Origin: JBCCIM01 sp965263205
Lineage (GTDB): Bacteria; Bacteroidota; Rhodothermia; Rhodothermales; JAHQVL01
Direction: 5' to 3'
Assembly: GCA_965263205.1 (NCBI GenBank)
Contig: CBDHHF010000001.1
Span: forward strand, 62,001 to 126,000
Length of the DNA: 64,000 nucleotides
Under the pieces are notes generated by a model. That model was not told the origin of the DNA and searched no databases. It was given only the letters and a program-made list of their open reading frames with translations. Shown here one piece after another: positions 24,601-34,360 of this stretch (positions are counted from its first letter, which is position 1; each line of letters starts with the position of its first letter). The translations under genes were made by a program, and so were the position numbers.

Positions 24601-24846
24601 ACGCATGATGTGCGGGTAGAGGGCTTTCTGCGTTTCTAAGGTGTTGCAACGAATTTAGATTATCCAAAAAGCAGCCAAAGCACGTATAAAGGCGCTATTT
24701 TATTGCAATAATTCAATGCAAAAACGCTGTATTCTATTGGCATATACATCGATAAAAGCATTGGCTAGTAAGCGTCCGTTCATTTCTCCCCTGCATGTGC
24801 TTCCAACAATATTCTATGATTGGATTGTGGATTCTCCACATCGTTT

Positions 24847-25929
24847 ATGAGAGTTATCGCTTGTAGAACAGCTTACGGTAAAGGGGGGCTTGGGCAGCAT
24901 TTTGCTCAGCTGGTGGAAGAGTCGCGTGCAAGCGGTGAACTAACTTCATATTTGTCCCATACCCTGAAGCCAGGTGATGAAAAAATTGCCCGTACAGTAG
25001 ATTTTGTAAAACTACGTTTCCTGAAAAAATATACGCCGCTTCGTTTTAGTCCACAGTGGGCTGCTTATGTTGGAGAACGCATTTTCGACCGACGAATTGC
25101 AAATGCGCTGGATATCAAGGCGGAGGCTTTTATGGGATTTGTTGGCAAATCGCTTTACAGTTTTGAAAAAGCGCGTTCGTTAGGGTATGGAACCCTCGAA
25201 TTGATTGCAGCCAACAGTCATGTACGTAATGTGCAACGCATGCATGCCATTGCAGCAAAACGCCACGGTGTACGTGATACGTGGCTTAACGAAGCACTCG
25301 CGCGAAAAACAATGCGCGAGTACGAAATGGCAGACCTCATTTACACGCACGCAACATACACGCGTCAGTCGCTAATCGATGAGGGCATATCACCTGCTAA
25401 GCTGCGAAGCACAAACTTGACGGTGCATCCCAAGTTTGTTCGGCCAGCACAGAAGCCCAATGATGGCATTTTTCGCGTTGTGTATGCCGGCCGAGTAGAC
25501 GTAACCAAAGGCATTCCGTTGCTCATCAAGGCTTTTTCCAACCTGTCTACGCAGCAGGCCGAGTTGACCCTGGTGGGGGGGTGTGCTACGCGTAAAATGA
25601 AAACCTGGTTTGGTAAGATGATCAACGGCGACCCGCGCATCAAATTTGCTCCGGGTGATCCGCTCAAACCGTTTCAGGAAGCGGATGTGTACGTACATCC
25701 CAGTTATGAAGATGGGTTTGCCTATGCCCCGATGGAGGCGCTTGCGTGCGGTGTGCCGGCCATTGTTACTGAAGACACGGGGATGAAGGAGCACATTGTA
25801 CCTGGCGAGAACGGGTATATCGTGCCGACAGGCGATTGGGAAGCCATGTTGGAGCGCATGGAGCAGATAAGAAAATATCCACTTGCTCGCATCGCAGAGC
25901 CTGCATCCGAAACACTGACTGAACGCTAA
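24847..25929 (+). CDS. GT4-family glycosyltransferase 2
   Basis: 360 aa from ATG 24847 (MRVIACRTAYGKGGLGQHFAQL). The frame is open from TTG 24820, but the extra nine residues are unlike the family. GT-B organisation: N-terminal GKGGLGQHFA glycine loop, C-terminal FRVVYAGRVDVTKGIPLLIKAF, LVGGCATRKMKTWF, DVYVHPSYEDGFAYAPMEALACGVPAIVT with the E-x7-E site, and a GMKEHIVPGENGYIVPTG end. It should transfer a hexose-type sugar to the lipid-linked repeat unit with retention of configuration. It is followed 13 bp later by another GT4 gene. Confidence 0.9.
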   Translation: MRVIACRTAYGKGGLGQHFAQLVEESRASGELTSYLSHTLKPGDEKIARTVDFVKLRFLKKYTPLRFSPQWAAYVGERIFDRRIANALDIKAEAFMGFVGKSLYSFEKARSLGYGTLELIAANSHVRNVQRMHAIAAKRHGVRDTWLNEALARKTMREYEMADLIYTHATYTRQSLIDEGISPAKLRSTNLTVHPKFVRPAQKPNDGIFRVVYAGRVDVTKGIPLLIKAFSNLSTQQAELTLVGGCATRKMKTWFGKMINGDPRIKFAPGDPLKPFQEADVYVHPSYEDGFAYAPMEALACGVPAIVTEDTGMKEHIVPGENGYIVPTGDWEAMLERMEQIRKYPLARIAEPASETLTER

Positions 25930-25942
25930 ACCGCCTGATGCT

Positions 25943-27097
25943 GTGAAAAAAATTGCACACTACGCACCAAATCTCTGGGCCAAAGGCGGCATCGCAACCT
26001 ATGTTCGTCGTCTTGGTGAAGCCCAGACCGCTGCCGGCATGGATGTCGTTTATTTCTCACGCGATCCTTCACATGCTGTAGGGCGCGATGATACCGAAAT
26101 TGTGGCGGACGACGCAACGCTCTTTGCGCGCGTGAAAGCCTTGGGATGCGACATCCTGCATCTGCACAAGCCTGTGTATGTGTTGCCAGAAGACCGCGTG
26201 ACTACCGTGCGCACGATGCACGGTAACCAGGGCTCCTGTCCGACGGGGACGCGGTTTTTGTCGCGTTCGAGCCGGCCGTGCAAGCGCCATTATTCTGTAG
26301 CTGGCTGCTTTGTTACGCACTTGACAGAACGTTGTGGTAGCCTCAAAATGGCGAAGCTGAAACGCAACTTCGGCGGCATTAAAAATGAATTTCGATTAGG
26401 TGCTGCGGTTCATACGTTTACCGTGAGCCACTTCTTAAAAGATTGGATGATTCGCACGGGATTCGACGCAACCATGTTGCACGTGTTGAAATCACCTGCA
26501 CCTGATCGTCCTGCGCCGGAGCAGGCCATGCCGACTACAGGCAAACCGCGCTTTGCATTTATGGGCCGCCTTGTGCCCGAGAAGGGTGTACCCTGGTTAT
26601 TGCGTGCATTGCGGCACGTAAAGGCAGATATCCAGGTAGACATCGCCGGCGATGGACCGCTGCGTAGTGAACTCGAAGCCTATTGTACGCGCAACGACTT
26701 AAAAGATGTTGTGACGTTTCACGGCTGGGTCGATCAACCGAAAGTAAGGCAACTCATGGCTGATGCACGCAGCATTGTTTTTCCCTCGGTGTGGGAGGAG
26801 CCGGCTGGCTTGATTACGCTCGAAGCTGCTGCAGCAGGACGTCCCGTTATTGCTTCCAAGGCCGGCGGCATCCCTGAGTACGCACTCGATGAATTCTCGC
26901 TGCTCGTTACGCCAAACAATGAGCAACAGTTGGCCGAAGCTATCGACCGACTCGCAGATGATCGCGAGTTGGCCGAACGCATGGGCGCCTGTGGCCTGCG
27001 CAATGCGCACGATCGGTATTCCATGTCACGATTTTTTGAGAAGCAAAACACATTGTACGAACTGGCTTTGAGTGAGCCGGTACTCGCATTGTCATAA
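25943..27097 (+). CDS. GT4-family glycosyltransferase 3
   Basis: 384 aa from GTG 25943. Motifs: NLWAKGGIATYVRRLGEAQ glycine loop, DILHLHKPVYVL, a cysteine-containing segment (GSCPTGTRF, SRPCKRHYSVAGCF, TERCGS) found in a subset of GT4 enzymes, FAFMGRLVPEKGVPWLLRAL, DIAGDGPLRSELE, and the E-x7-E site in VWEEPAGLITLEAAAAGRPV, then GGIPEY. It is a cytoplasmic or membrane-associated enzyme of repeat-unit assembly. It is close to its neighbours (13 bp before, 17 bp after), indicating one operon. Confidence 0.9.
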   Translation: MKKIAHYAPNLWAKGGIATYVRRLGEAQTAAGMDVVYFSRDPSHAVGRDDTEIVADDATLFARVKALGCDILHLHKPVYVLPEDRVTTVRTMHGNQGSCPTGTRFLSRSSRPCKRHYSVAGCFVTHLTERCGSLKMAKLKRNFGGIKNEFRLGAAVHTFTVSHFLKDWMIRTGFDATMLHVLKSPAPDRPAPEQAMPTTGKPRFAFMGRLVPEKGVPWLLRALRHVKADIQVDIAGDGPLRSELEAYCTRNDLKDVVTFHGWVDQPKVRQLMADARSIVFPSVWEEPAGLITLEAAAAGRPVIASKAGGIPEYALDEFSLLVTPNNEQQLAEAIDRLADDRELAERMGACGLRNAHDRYSMSRFFEKQNTLYELALSEPVLALS

Positions 27098-27114
27098 AAC
27101 CTATAGATATAGTT

Positions 27115-28044
27115 GTGGAAGTTTTATCCTTTGCAGATTACGAAGTAACCGTTCCGCGTCCAACCAGAATGGACTATGGTGTTGTGCTGGGATGTCCGCG
27201 TTCTGGGACAACCTATCTTATGCGCCTGTTGAATACGTTGCCGCAGGCTGAGTGCCTGATTGGTACCGTGATTTCAACCTCAATTCCTCAGATTGCGCGG
27301 CAGGATCTTTCACCCGAGTTATACAATGCGTTGGCTGTTAGCTTTGAGCGTTCGCTGGATTCGTACCTGCATTCGGCGCAGTTCAATTCGCGCGCCGCTG
27401 CGCTTCAGAAGTGGTTCAATGCGCCAAACGGTATCGGCAACCTGATCGGTGCTGCACGCGGGAATCGCACGGTAAATCGATTCATCTTCAAAGAGCCCTT
27501 TCTTGCATTTGCACCCGACCTTGTCGATCACGCCGTGCCAGATGCAAAGATCATCTACATTTATCGCGATGGCCGGGACGTAGCCAGTTCACTTTTGCGC
27601 ACGTATGATGTGCTTTCAGACAATCGTCTGCAAAATCTCTTTGGCTCTGAAATGCGCCTGGGGCGCAAAGTTGATCATCGCTACGTGCCGTGGTGGGTAG
27701 AAGAAGGCGAGGAAGACCTGTTTCTGTCGAGTGTGCCTTACGTGCGTGCCATCTGGATGTGGAAGCACATGGTGAGTTATTGCAACGCATTTTATGACCA
27801 GCCGCACATCAAAGAGTCTGGCAAGGTGATGATGCTGAAATACGAAGACCTCATGCGCCAGCCAAGGGAATATGGTATGGCCATATTGGATCACCTGGAT
27901 GAAGTCCCGTCACCGGGGTATTACAAAATGCTCAAGAAGGCGCACGCGAAGTCGATAGGTAAACATAAGAAGCGTGACAAAGCTGAAATAGCTGCAGCAG
28001 AACGAATTGCCGGCAAAGAGCTCAGCGCGTACGGGTACCTCTAG
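27115..28044 (+). CDS. Sulfotransferase 5
   Basis: 309 aa from GTG 27115. P-loop VVLGCPRSGTTYLMRLLN (about 22-39), then FIFKEPFLAF, AKIIYIYRDGRDVASSLLR (3'-phosphate site with Arg and Ser), an IWMWKHMVSY block and VMMLKYEDLMRQPREYGMAILDHL. All core elements of a PAPS-dependent sulfotransferase are present. The family motif wording differs from sulfotransferases 3 and 4, suggesting a different acceptor position. The stop codon is followed by a short hairpin and a GGTTGAAGGTT repeat. Confidence 0.9.
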   Translation: MEVLSFADYEVTVPRPTRMDYGVVLGCPRSGTTYLMRLLNTLPQAECLIGTVISTSIPQIARQDLSPELYNALAVSFERSLDSYLHSAQFNSRAAALQKWFNAPNGIGNLIGAARGNRTVNRFIFKEPFLAFAPDLVDHAVPDAKIIYIYRDGRDVASSLLRTYDVLSDNRLQNLFGSEMRLGRKVDHRYVPWWVEEGEEDLFLSSVPYVRAIWMWKHMVSYCNAFYDQPHIKESGKVMMLKYEDLMRQPREYGMAILDHLDEVPSPGYYKMLKKAHAKSIGKHKKRDKAEIAAAERIAGKELSAYGYL

Positions 28045-28408
28045 GGTAGATCCATCAATCCTGAAGGATTGATAGGGTTGAAGGTTGTAAGTTAAAGGTT
28101 GAAGGTTTTTTGGCCTTAGCCGTTTGATGATGGGTGTTTTGGTGGATGAGGCAGTGTTTTTGCTTGTGATTTTTTCTCGTGCGCGGTTCAAATAATACAA
28201 GGCATGCACGCGCTTATCATTTTAACACATCAACCAGTTTGCAATTCAATATGAAGTTGTAGCGGGGAAAATTCACAGGATTACTTTTTTTCTTCCTTCG
28301 TTGCAGCGGAACGACAGTATTGAGACGACAAGGTGTTTCCGGGATGTCATTTAATGCCGGCTGACAACACCATCACGTCCCGTTCCAAGGTAGCAAGTAT
28401 TTCTACGT
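28045..28408. other. Intergenic region with 3'-end hairpin and purine-rich repeat
   Basis: 364 bp. The first 65 bp hold a hairpin and the GGTTGAAGGTT repeat (separate entry). The rest shows no gene. A promoter for the polymerase-like gene may lie between 28200 and 28400, but no clear boxes were found. Confidence 0.5.
28054..28110 (+). repeat. Hairpin plus GGTTGAAGGTT repeat directly behind a stop codon
   Basis: ATCAATCC (28054-28061) pairs with GGATTGAT (28066-28073) around TGAA, followed by GGTTGAAGGTTGTAAGTT and AAAGGTTGAAGGTTTTTT. The same architecture is seen behind the genes ending at 52583 (plus) and 52760 (minus). It may act in transcript 3'-end formation or be a mobile short repeat. 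Confidence 0.6.
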
Positions 28409-29824
28409 ATGACTACGCTCAGCAATTCATATAGTGGATCCAACTCGATTCATTTTACACTCGGCATAATGCTGTTGTGTTCGTGCATCGTAGCCTCCTT
28501 GTATTGGACAAACAACGCCGACCTGCTGATTTTCCTTTTTCCATTTCTGTCCATCATCGTCGGCGGCATGTTGTACATCGCAAAACCTGCGATGTACCTG
28601 GGTTTCACGTTCTGGGTGTGGTTCGTTACCCCGTTTATTCGGCGCATTGTTGATTACCAGCTTGGCGAGTTTACCGCGGTTAACATGATCATGCTGACCC
28701 CGTTTCTGGTGTCGGTAATCACGATCCTTTCGTTTTTCAGGTTTGGTCTGCTCCTCAAAAAACGACTCTATTTGCCGTATCTACTCACCTTCCTTGGTGT
28801 CATGTACGGGTACGGCATTGGCATCATGAAAAACGGCCTCTTTGGTGCCACGTTCAACTTGATGGAATGGATCGTGCCATTGCTGGTCGGCTTCCACTTG
28901 CTTGTGCACTGGCGCGAATATCCTGAGCACAAACGGGTGATCAAATCAACCTTTACCTCGGGCATCATTGTCACGGGGCTTTATGGCATTATACAGTTTA
29001 TCTCTCCTGCACCTTGGGACGTGTTTTGGATGGAAAGTTCAGGTATGACGTCCATTGGACACCCTGAGCCTTTCCGTGTGCGTGTATTCAGCATGTTGAA
29101 TGCACCAGGTCCGTTCGCCATGATTTTGATGGCCGGCTTGATGTTGCTCTTTGACTCAAAAGGGATGATGTCAAAGGTGGCTTTAGTGCCGGGGTACGCA
29201 AGTTTCTTGCTCGCAACCGTACGTGGCGCGTGGGGAGGGTGGCTGCTCGCATTGCTCTTTGTCGTCTCGAAAATGACGGGGCAAATGCGCACACGCTTGT
29301 TGGGGCTATTGATTTTTGGTGTCATCATGGTCATCCCGCTCCAGTTGTTGAGTCCGTCCGATTCGCTACAACGTGTTGATGACCGCATGGCGACCTTTGG
29401 CAATCTGGAAGAAGACGGAAGCCTCAATGCACGCATGCATATGTACCAGGATCGTGGGTTGACTTTCCTCAAGAATCCTGTTGGTGAAGGCCTTGGGTTT
29501 ATTGGTGGGGGATCCCGAAATGAGGAAGGCTCAACACGTAACCTGGATAGTGGCATCCTTGCCGTTTTTGTTTCGCTGGGATGGCTGGGTGCTGCCCTCT
29601 ATCTCGGGGGCATCGGTGTGATGCTTCGTGATATTATGCGCCGGCGCAACTGGTCGCAGGATCAATTTGTGATCATTGTTACCGGGGTAGCCATTTCATA
29701 CCTCACACTTTTGATTATGGCGAATCAGCTACTCGCGATCAAAGGCATCATTGTGTGGTCTTTTCTAAGCTTTGGACTTGCAGCACGTAATTATTACGAC
29801 GAGCAGTCCAGGTATTACAGGTAG
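28409..29824 (+). CDS. O-antigen polymerase/ligase-like membrane protein (Wzy/WaaL family)
   Basis: 471 aa with about ten to twelve hydrophobic segments. It has a large loop between about residues 300 and 395 that includes ERVDDRMATFGNLEEDGSLNARMHMYQDRG and NPVGEGLGFIGGGSRNEEGSTRNLDSG-like wording in split blocks. The pattern R-x-x-x-Y near the loop, followed by a G-x-G-rich stretch and a D-S-G motif, is characteristic of the Wzy_C/O-antigen-ligase family. It would polymerise the flipped repeat units in the periplasm under control of the Wzz/BY-kinase. A ligase role (transfer to another acceptor) cannot be excluded. Confidence 0.85.
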   Translation: MTTLSNSYSGSNSIHFTLGIMLLCSCIVASLYWTNNADLLIFLFPFLSIIVGGMLYIAKPAMYLGFTFWVWFVTPFIRRIVDYQLGEFTAVNMIMLTPFLVSVITILSFFRFGLLLKKRLYLPYLLTFLGVMYGYGIGIMKNGLFGATFNLMEWIVPLLVGFHLLVHWREYPEHKRVIKSTFTSGIIVTGLYGIIQFISPAPWDVFWMESSGMTSIGHPEPFRVRVFSMLNAPGPFAMILMAGLMLLFDSKGMMSKVALVPGYASFLLATVRGAWGGWLLALLFVVSKMTGQMRTRLLGLLIFGVIMVIPLQLLSPSDSLQRVDDRMATFGNLEEDGSLNARMHMYQDRGLTFLKNPVGEGLGFIGGGSRNEEGSTRNLDSGILAVFVSLGWLGAALYLGGIGVMLRDIMRRRNWSQDQFVIIVTGVAISYLTLLIMANQLLAIKGIIVWSFLSFGLAARNYYDEQSRYYR

Positions 29825-29879
29825 TGAGACGAGGCGTCATGGGGCTGTGTCAGGTGATTATTTCGATAGGGGCATGCAA

Positions 29880-30974
29880 ATGAAAATTGCACTGTTTCAT
29901 ACAACCCTCCCCGAACCCGGCCGCAAACCAGGCGGCGTTGAAATCGCTGTGCATCGGCTGGCCAACGAATTGGCGAATAACCCGCAGGACGAGGTGACGG
30001 TGCTGAGTCTTACCGAGCCGCCGGCAGACGCCAGGTATAAACACCAGCATCTCTTCCCGGAAAAAACGGGATTGCGCGACAATCAAATCAAGCGGCTGTT
30101 TGTCCTGCCGTTCATGCTCAATTTTGTCGACCTCAAAGCATTTGATGTGATCCATCTCCATGGCGATGACTGGTTCTTGTTTAACCGAGGAATCGCGAGT
30201 GTACGCACGCTGCACGGGTCTGCATTGTTTGAGGCGCGGTCTGCAACATCGGTAAAGCGGAAAGCATCGCAATACCTGGTGTATCCACTTGAGCATCTTG
30301 CAAAGAAACTGGCCACGCGCCCGCTGGCAGTAGGGCCCGAAACCGCAGAGGTGTACAGCATTCCCGACCTGGCAAACAATGGCGTGAATCTGGACCTGTT
30401 CAGCGTTGGAGAAAAAGCCCCGCATCCTCAGATTTTATACATCGGTACCTGGGAGGGGCGGAAGCGGGGTGGATTTATGTTCGAGCAGTTCACAAAACAC
30501 GTGCTGCCGATGTGTCCAGAGGCTGAACTTGTGATGGTCTGTGACCGTGAAGTGGACCATCCCAGTGTAACCAATTATCACTTCCCGGACGATGAGACGC
30601 TGGCCGGCTTGTACCGACGCGCCTGGGTATTCGCTTACCCAAGTGTTTATGAAGGCTTTGGTATCCCTTATATCGAAGCCATGGCAAGCGGAACCGCTGT
30701 GCTTTGTTCTCCCAACGATGGCGCCAACTATGTTCTTGATGGCGGTACGTACGGGATGATAGTAAAGGACGACATTTTTGCAAGCCAGCTTGTTTCTCTA
30801 CTGACAGATGCATCCTTGCGCGATCAAATGGTAGCAAAAGGATTGGCGCGTGCAAATACGTTTTCATGGCAGGCTGTAGCTGCGCAGCACCGGAGCATGT
30901 ACGCTGCGGCAATCAATATGCACAACAATGGGCACGCAAGTCAGCCCGAAGCGGAAAAGATTTATGAGTTCTGA
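29880..30974 (+). CDS. GT4-family glycosyltransferase 4
   Basis: 364 aa from ATG 29880. GATAGGGG lies 7 nt upstream, which supports this start rather than the long upstream extension that would overlap the membrane-protein gene. Motifs: KPGGVEIAVHRLANELA glycine loop, DVIHLHGDDWFLFNRG, ILYIGTWEGRKRGGFMFEQF, WVFAYPSVYEGFGIPYIEAMASGTAV (E-x7-E site). The donor-binding half is somewhat shorter than in its neighbours. Its stop overlaps the start of the next sulfotransferase by 11 bp, a sign of translational coupling. Confidence 0.9.
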   Translation: MKIALFHTTLPEPGRKPGGVEIAVHRLANELANNPQDEVTVLSLTEPPADARYKHQHLFPEKTGLRDNQIKRLFVLPFMLNFVDLKAFDVIHLHGDDWFLFNRGIASVRTLHGSALFEARSATSVKRKASQYLVYPLEHLAKKLATRPLAVGPETAEVYSIPDLANNGVNLDLFSVGEKAPHPQILYIGTWEGRKRGGFMFEQFTKHVLPMCPEAELVMVCDREVDHPSVTNYHFPDDETLAGLYRRAWVFAYPSVYEGFGIPYIEAMASGTAVLCSPNDGANYVLDGGTYGMIVKDDIFASQLVSLLTDASLRDQMVAKGLARANTFSWQAVAAQHRSMYAAAINMHNNGHASQPEAEKIYEF

Positions 30975-31920
30975 TTCCAAAATAAACCTGGTCTACATCG
31001 CCAGTATCGGTCGAAGTGGCTCAACCCTGCTGGAATCGATGCTCGGCGCGCATTCTAAAATGCAGACCATGGGGGAGTTGCACATCTGGCCCCATGAAAT
31101 TGAAGGCGGTGGCATTCGGCGGTGTGGCTGTGGTGAGTATGTGGACGATTGTGTGTTCTGGTCGGAAGTCCGCCGGCGCGTTGATCCGATGAAACAGCCT
31201 TCACCCGGGATCTCTTTTTTCAGAGAAAAACATAACGCCGGCCGCACGCTGCGCCTTTCGCGTCTTAGCTCTTTCAACCCTGATAAGACCATCAGCGCCA
31301 AAGAGCGCAAAGAAATCGACATTTATGGTCGCAACAACTACGAGATTTTTAGCAATTTTCTCGATGTCATGCGAGAGCAAGAGGGCGAGGCACCTGATTG
31401 GATCGTTGACTCCTCAAAAGACCCGTACCGTTTGCTTTGGCTGGTGCATTCGGGACTCTTTAACATCAAGGTCATCCACATGGTGAAAAATCCGAAAGCG
31501 TTTATTTATTCGGTCACCAAATCGCTGATCCTTGACGAGAAAGGCTTTAACCTGCACAAACGGCTGTATTATACTGCGCGCCAGTCGGTAGCATGGAATA
31601 TCCAGAATGTGCTGTTTTCCAGGATTGCTGCAAATCTCCTGGATGAAAAGGACTATCTGCTCATTAATTATGAGACGCTGGCAACCGATCCTAAAGGTAC
31701 GTTTAAGCAGGTATGTGACAAAATTGGATGTGCGTATGAAGTCAATGCTGTGGAGAACTTCCGGCAGGGCAGTGTGCACACCATCGCTGGCAATCCGATG
31801 CGCTACGAGAAGCGAGGGATTGTTCTCGATGAAAAATGGAAGACCCGGCTTCCGCAGTCAAGCAAAACGCTCGCCAGCATGCTGACGGGCATCACCAAGT
31901 CGCGATATGGCTACTCCTAG
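30964..31920 (+). CDS. Sulfotransferase 6 (cysteine-motif subtype)
   Basis: 318 aa from ATG 30964. P-loop VYIASIGRSGSTLLESMLGAH (about 9-29), then a Cys-rich insert RRCGCGEYVDDCVFW typical of one sulfotransferase subgroup, WIVDSSKDPYRLLWL, 3'-phosphate site IHMVKNPKAFIYSVTKS, and LLINYETLATDPKGTFKQVCDKIGC. The Cys cluster is known in family members that resemble heparan/glycan sulfotransferase folds, but its function is not known to me. The overlap with the preceding glycosyltransferase suggests that the two act on the same sugar (inference). Confidence 0.88.
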   Translation: MSSDSKINLVYIASIGRSGSTLLESMLGAHSKMQTMGELHIWPHEIEGGGIRRCGCGEYVDDCVFWSEVRRRVDPMKQPSPGISFFREKHNAGRTLRLSRLSSFNPDKTISAKERKEIDIYGRNNYEIFSNFLDVMREQEGEAPDWIVDSSKDPYRLLWLVHSGLFNIKVIHMVKNPKAFIYSVTKSLILDEKGFNLHKRLYYTARQSVAWNIQNVLFSRIAANLLDEKDYLLINYETLATDPKGTFKQVCDKIGCAYEVNAVENFRQGSVHTIAGNPMRYEKRGIVLDEKWKTRLPQSSKTLASMLTGITKSRYGYS

Positions 31921-31997
31921 GTGTCGCTATGATGCCATGCCCTTCATTTGCCTGTCGCACGTAATCGCAAGTCTTTTGCAAGCTTAGGACAATTACC

Positions 31998-33161
31998 GTG
32001 GAAATAGCTGACGTTAAAACGATAAAGTCCCTGCAGATCGGTGTAGGTTGGCTGCCGGAGGAAAAAGGCAACGGCCTGGATCGTGTCTTTTATGCGCTGA
32101 GCCGCAATTTGCCCGATGCCGGTGTTGATGTGCGGGGGCTTGTGGTTGGATCCGAAAATGTAGCAGCCGATTCCCGGCAAACGGTGCATTCGTTTGCTGC
32201 CAAAGACGAATCGCTGCGCCGGCGTATTGGCTCATTACGCAGTACACTGCGCGACGAACTGCGGGGCAACAACTTTGACCTGGTGGCTTCACACTTTGCC
32301 CTGTTCACGTACCCGATTCTGAAATACATCCGCAATTACCCGCTGGTGATGCATTTCCATGGCCCCTGGTCTGCGGAGTCGCAAGCGGAAGGGGAAGGCC
32401 GGCTTGCCGTAAAAGCAAAGTGGGCGCTAGAACGTACCGTGTATAAAAGTGCCTCGCGCTTTATTGTGCTTTCTGATGCGTTTCGCGACTTGTTGGTCAA
32501 CAGCTACCGGATAGATCCCGGCAAAATTCGTAAGGTCCAGGGAGGCGTTCAGGCAGACCGGTTTGATACAGGACTGACGATGGAAGGCGCGCGCGAAAAA
32601 CTTGGCTGGCCAACGGATCGGCCCATTGTATTTGTTGTGCGCCGGCTGGCGCGCAGGATGGGACTGGAAAATCTCATCGCTGCGATGGTACAGGTACGGC
32701 AGCAGCACCCTGATGCCTTGTTGCACATTGCCGGCAGCGGACCCATTCGGGCTGAACTTGAAGATCGAATCAAGGCTGCTGACCTGAGCGACCATGTGCG
32801 TTTGTTGGGGTTTGTCCCTGACGCAGATTTGCCACTTGCCTACCGTGCTGCCAATTTCTCGATTGTACCGACCGTCGCGCTCGAAGGGTTTGGGCTCATC
32901 ACGGTTGAGTCCATGGCTGCCGGCACGCCGGTGTTGGTGACCAACGTGGGCGGCTTGCCCGAAACTGTACGCGATCTGTCGGCTGATTTGATTCTACCCG
33001 ACTCGGAGGTTAAAACCCTGGCAACGTATGTCAATGACGCCATTTCTGGTGCATTGCAATTGCCCTCGAGTGAAGCCTGTCAGGCGTATGTGCGCGAGCG
33101 GTTTGATTGGCCTGTCATTGCACGACAAATTAGAGACGTTTATGCGGAGGTGCTTTCCTAA
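31998..33161 (+). CDS. GT4-family glycosyltransferase 5
   Basis: 387 aa from GTG 31998. Motifs: GWLPEEKGNGLDRVFYALSR, DLVASHFALFTYP, LVMHFHGPWSAES, VFVVRRLARRMGLENLIAAM (the R-R-x5-G-x2-L block), IAGSGPIRAELE, FVPDADLPLAYRAANFSIVP, E-x7-E site ALEGFGLITVESMAAGTPVL and GGLPETV. It is a retaining GT-B enzyme of repeat-unit assembly. The TAA stop shares one base with the ATG of the next glycosyltransferase gene, so the two are translationally coupled. Confidence 0.92.
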   Translation: MEIADVKTIKSLQIGVGWLPEEKGNGLDRVFYALSRNLPDAGVDVRGLVVGSENVAADSRQTVHSFAAKDESLRRRIGSLRSTLRDELRGNNFDLVASHFALFTYPILKYIRNYPLVMHFHGPWSAESQAEGEGRLAVKAKWALERTVYKSASRFIVLSDAFRDLLVNSYRIDPGKIRKVQGGVQADRFDTGLTMEGAREKLGWPTDRPIVFVVRRLARRMGLENLIAAMVQVRQQHPDALLHIAGSGPIRAELEDRIKAADLSDHVRLLGFVPDADLPLAYRAANFSIVPTVALEGFGLITVESMAAGTPVLVTNVGGLPETVRDLSADLILPDSEVKTLATYVNDAISGALQLPSSEACQAYVRERFDWPVIARQIRDVYAEVLS

Positions 33162-34360
33162 TGGCACGTACGCTTTTTGTAGATCACGCAGCGGTTTTGG
33201 GGGGCGCGGAGCTGTATCTGCTCGACATTGTCCGCCACATGCGTCACAATTCCCAGGTTGTACTATTTGAAGATGGCCCATTTATGGAGCGTCTGAAAGA
33301 GGAGGCGGTCCCGGCATCAATCCTTGAAGCGCCGCCGGCGGTGATGGGGGTGGAGCGCGACGGGGGCAAGTTACAGGATTTGAAGGCCATCCCCGGCATT
33401 TTTCAGATGGTGATGCGCTTGCGCAAACTGGCGCGCAAATTTGACGTCATCTATGCAAACTCACAGAAAGCACTCATTGTGAGCGCCCTGGCGCGCAAAG
33501 TAGCCATGCGGCCTGTGATCTGGAATCTGCATGATATCCTGACGGCAGATCACTTTAGCGCCTCACACCGGAAAATTGCTGTCATGCTGGCCAATCGTTT
33601 TGTTGACCACGTCATTGTGAACTCTGAGGCTACGCGCGAAGCGTTTGGTGCCTGCGGTGGTGATTTAAGCAAGACAAGCATTGTATACAACGGTATCGAT
33701 GCTTCGCGCTTTCAAGCCGTAGATGCCACTGAAGTACAGGAATTACGCGAGAGTCTGGGATTGCGTGATGTTTTTGCCGTTGGCTTGTTTAGCCGGCTCA
33801 CAACCTGGAAAGGACAACACGTGTTGCTGGAGGCCATTGCAAAGTTACCTCACGTGCACGCGGTTCTGGTCGGTGGTGCGCTTTTTCAAGATGATGCTGC
33901 TTACGAGAAGAAATTGCGGGGGATGGTAGAGCGTCTTGGGATCAGCAAACGCGTACACTTCCTCGGTTTTCGTGACGATGTGCCTCGTCTTATGAAAATG
34001 GTCGATGTAGTTGTGCATTGCTCTACTGCGCCCGAGCCGTTTGGTCGTGTGATCGTGGAAGGCATGTTGGCGCGGAAGCCAGTTATCGCTGCCAATGCCG
34101 GCGGTGCACGCGAAATTATCACAAACGGCGAAAATGGATTGTTAACCGAGCCAGGTAACCCACAGGCCCTGGCTGATGCCATTGCATTGCTTAAAGACAA
34201 TACAGAGCGATCAACGCAACTCGCACAAGCCGGCTACACAGACGCCTACCAACGGTTTGCGATCGAAAACATCGTAAAGCAAATCGACCATCACATTAGA
34301 AAAGTTATTGGAGATCCAAATGCCATTGCCATCACTGAAACGTCTGCTTCTCCAGTTTAA
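33161..34360 (+). CDS. GT4-family glycosyltransferase 6
   Basis: 399 aa, starting within the stop of the preceding gene. Motifs: FVDHAAVLGGAELYLLDIV glycine loop, DVIYANSQKALIVSAL, IWNLHDILTADHFS, GLFSRLTTWKGQHVLLEAI, AVLVGGALFQDD, HFLGFRDDVPRLMKMVDVVVH, E-x7-E site APEPFGRVIVEGMLARKPVIA and GGAREIITNGENG. This is the last of six GT4 enzymes in the locus. Together with the initiating transferase they suggest a repeat unit of up to about seven sugars (inference). Confidence 0.92.
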   Translation: MARTLFVDHAAVLGGAELYLLDIVRHMRHNSQVVLFEDGPFMERLKEEAVPASILEAPPAVMGVERDGGKLQDLKAIPGIFQMVMRLRKLARKFDVIYANSQKALIVSALARKVAMRPVIWNLHDILTADHFSASHRKIAVMLANRFVDHVIVNSEATREAFGACGGDLSKTSIVYNGIDASRFQAVDATEVQELRESLGLRDVFAVGLFSRLTTWKGQHVLLEAIAKLPHVHAVLVGGALFQDDAAYEKKLRGMVERLGISKRVHFLGFRDDVPRLMKMVDVVVHCSTAPEPFGRVIVEGMLARKPVIAANAGGAREIITNGENGLLTEPGNPQALADAIALLKDNTERSTQLAQAGYTDAYQRFAIENIVKQIDHHIRKVIGDPNAIAITETSASPV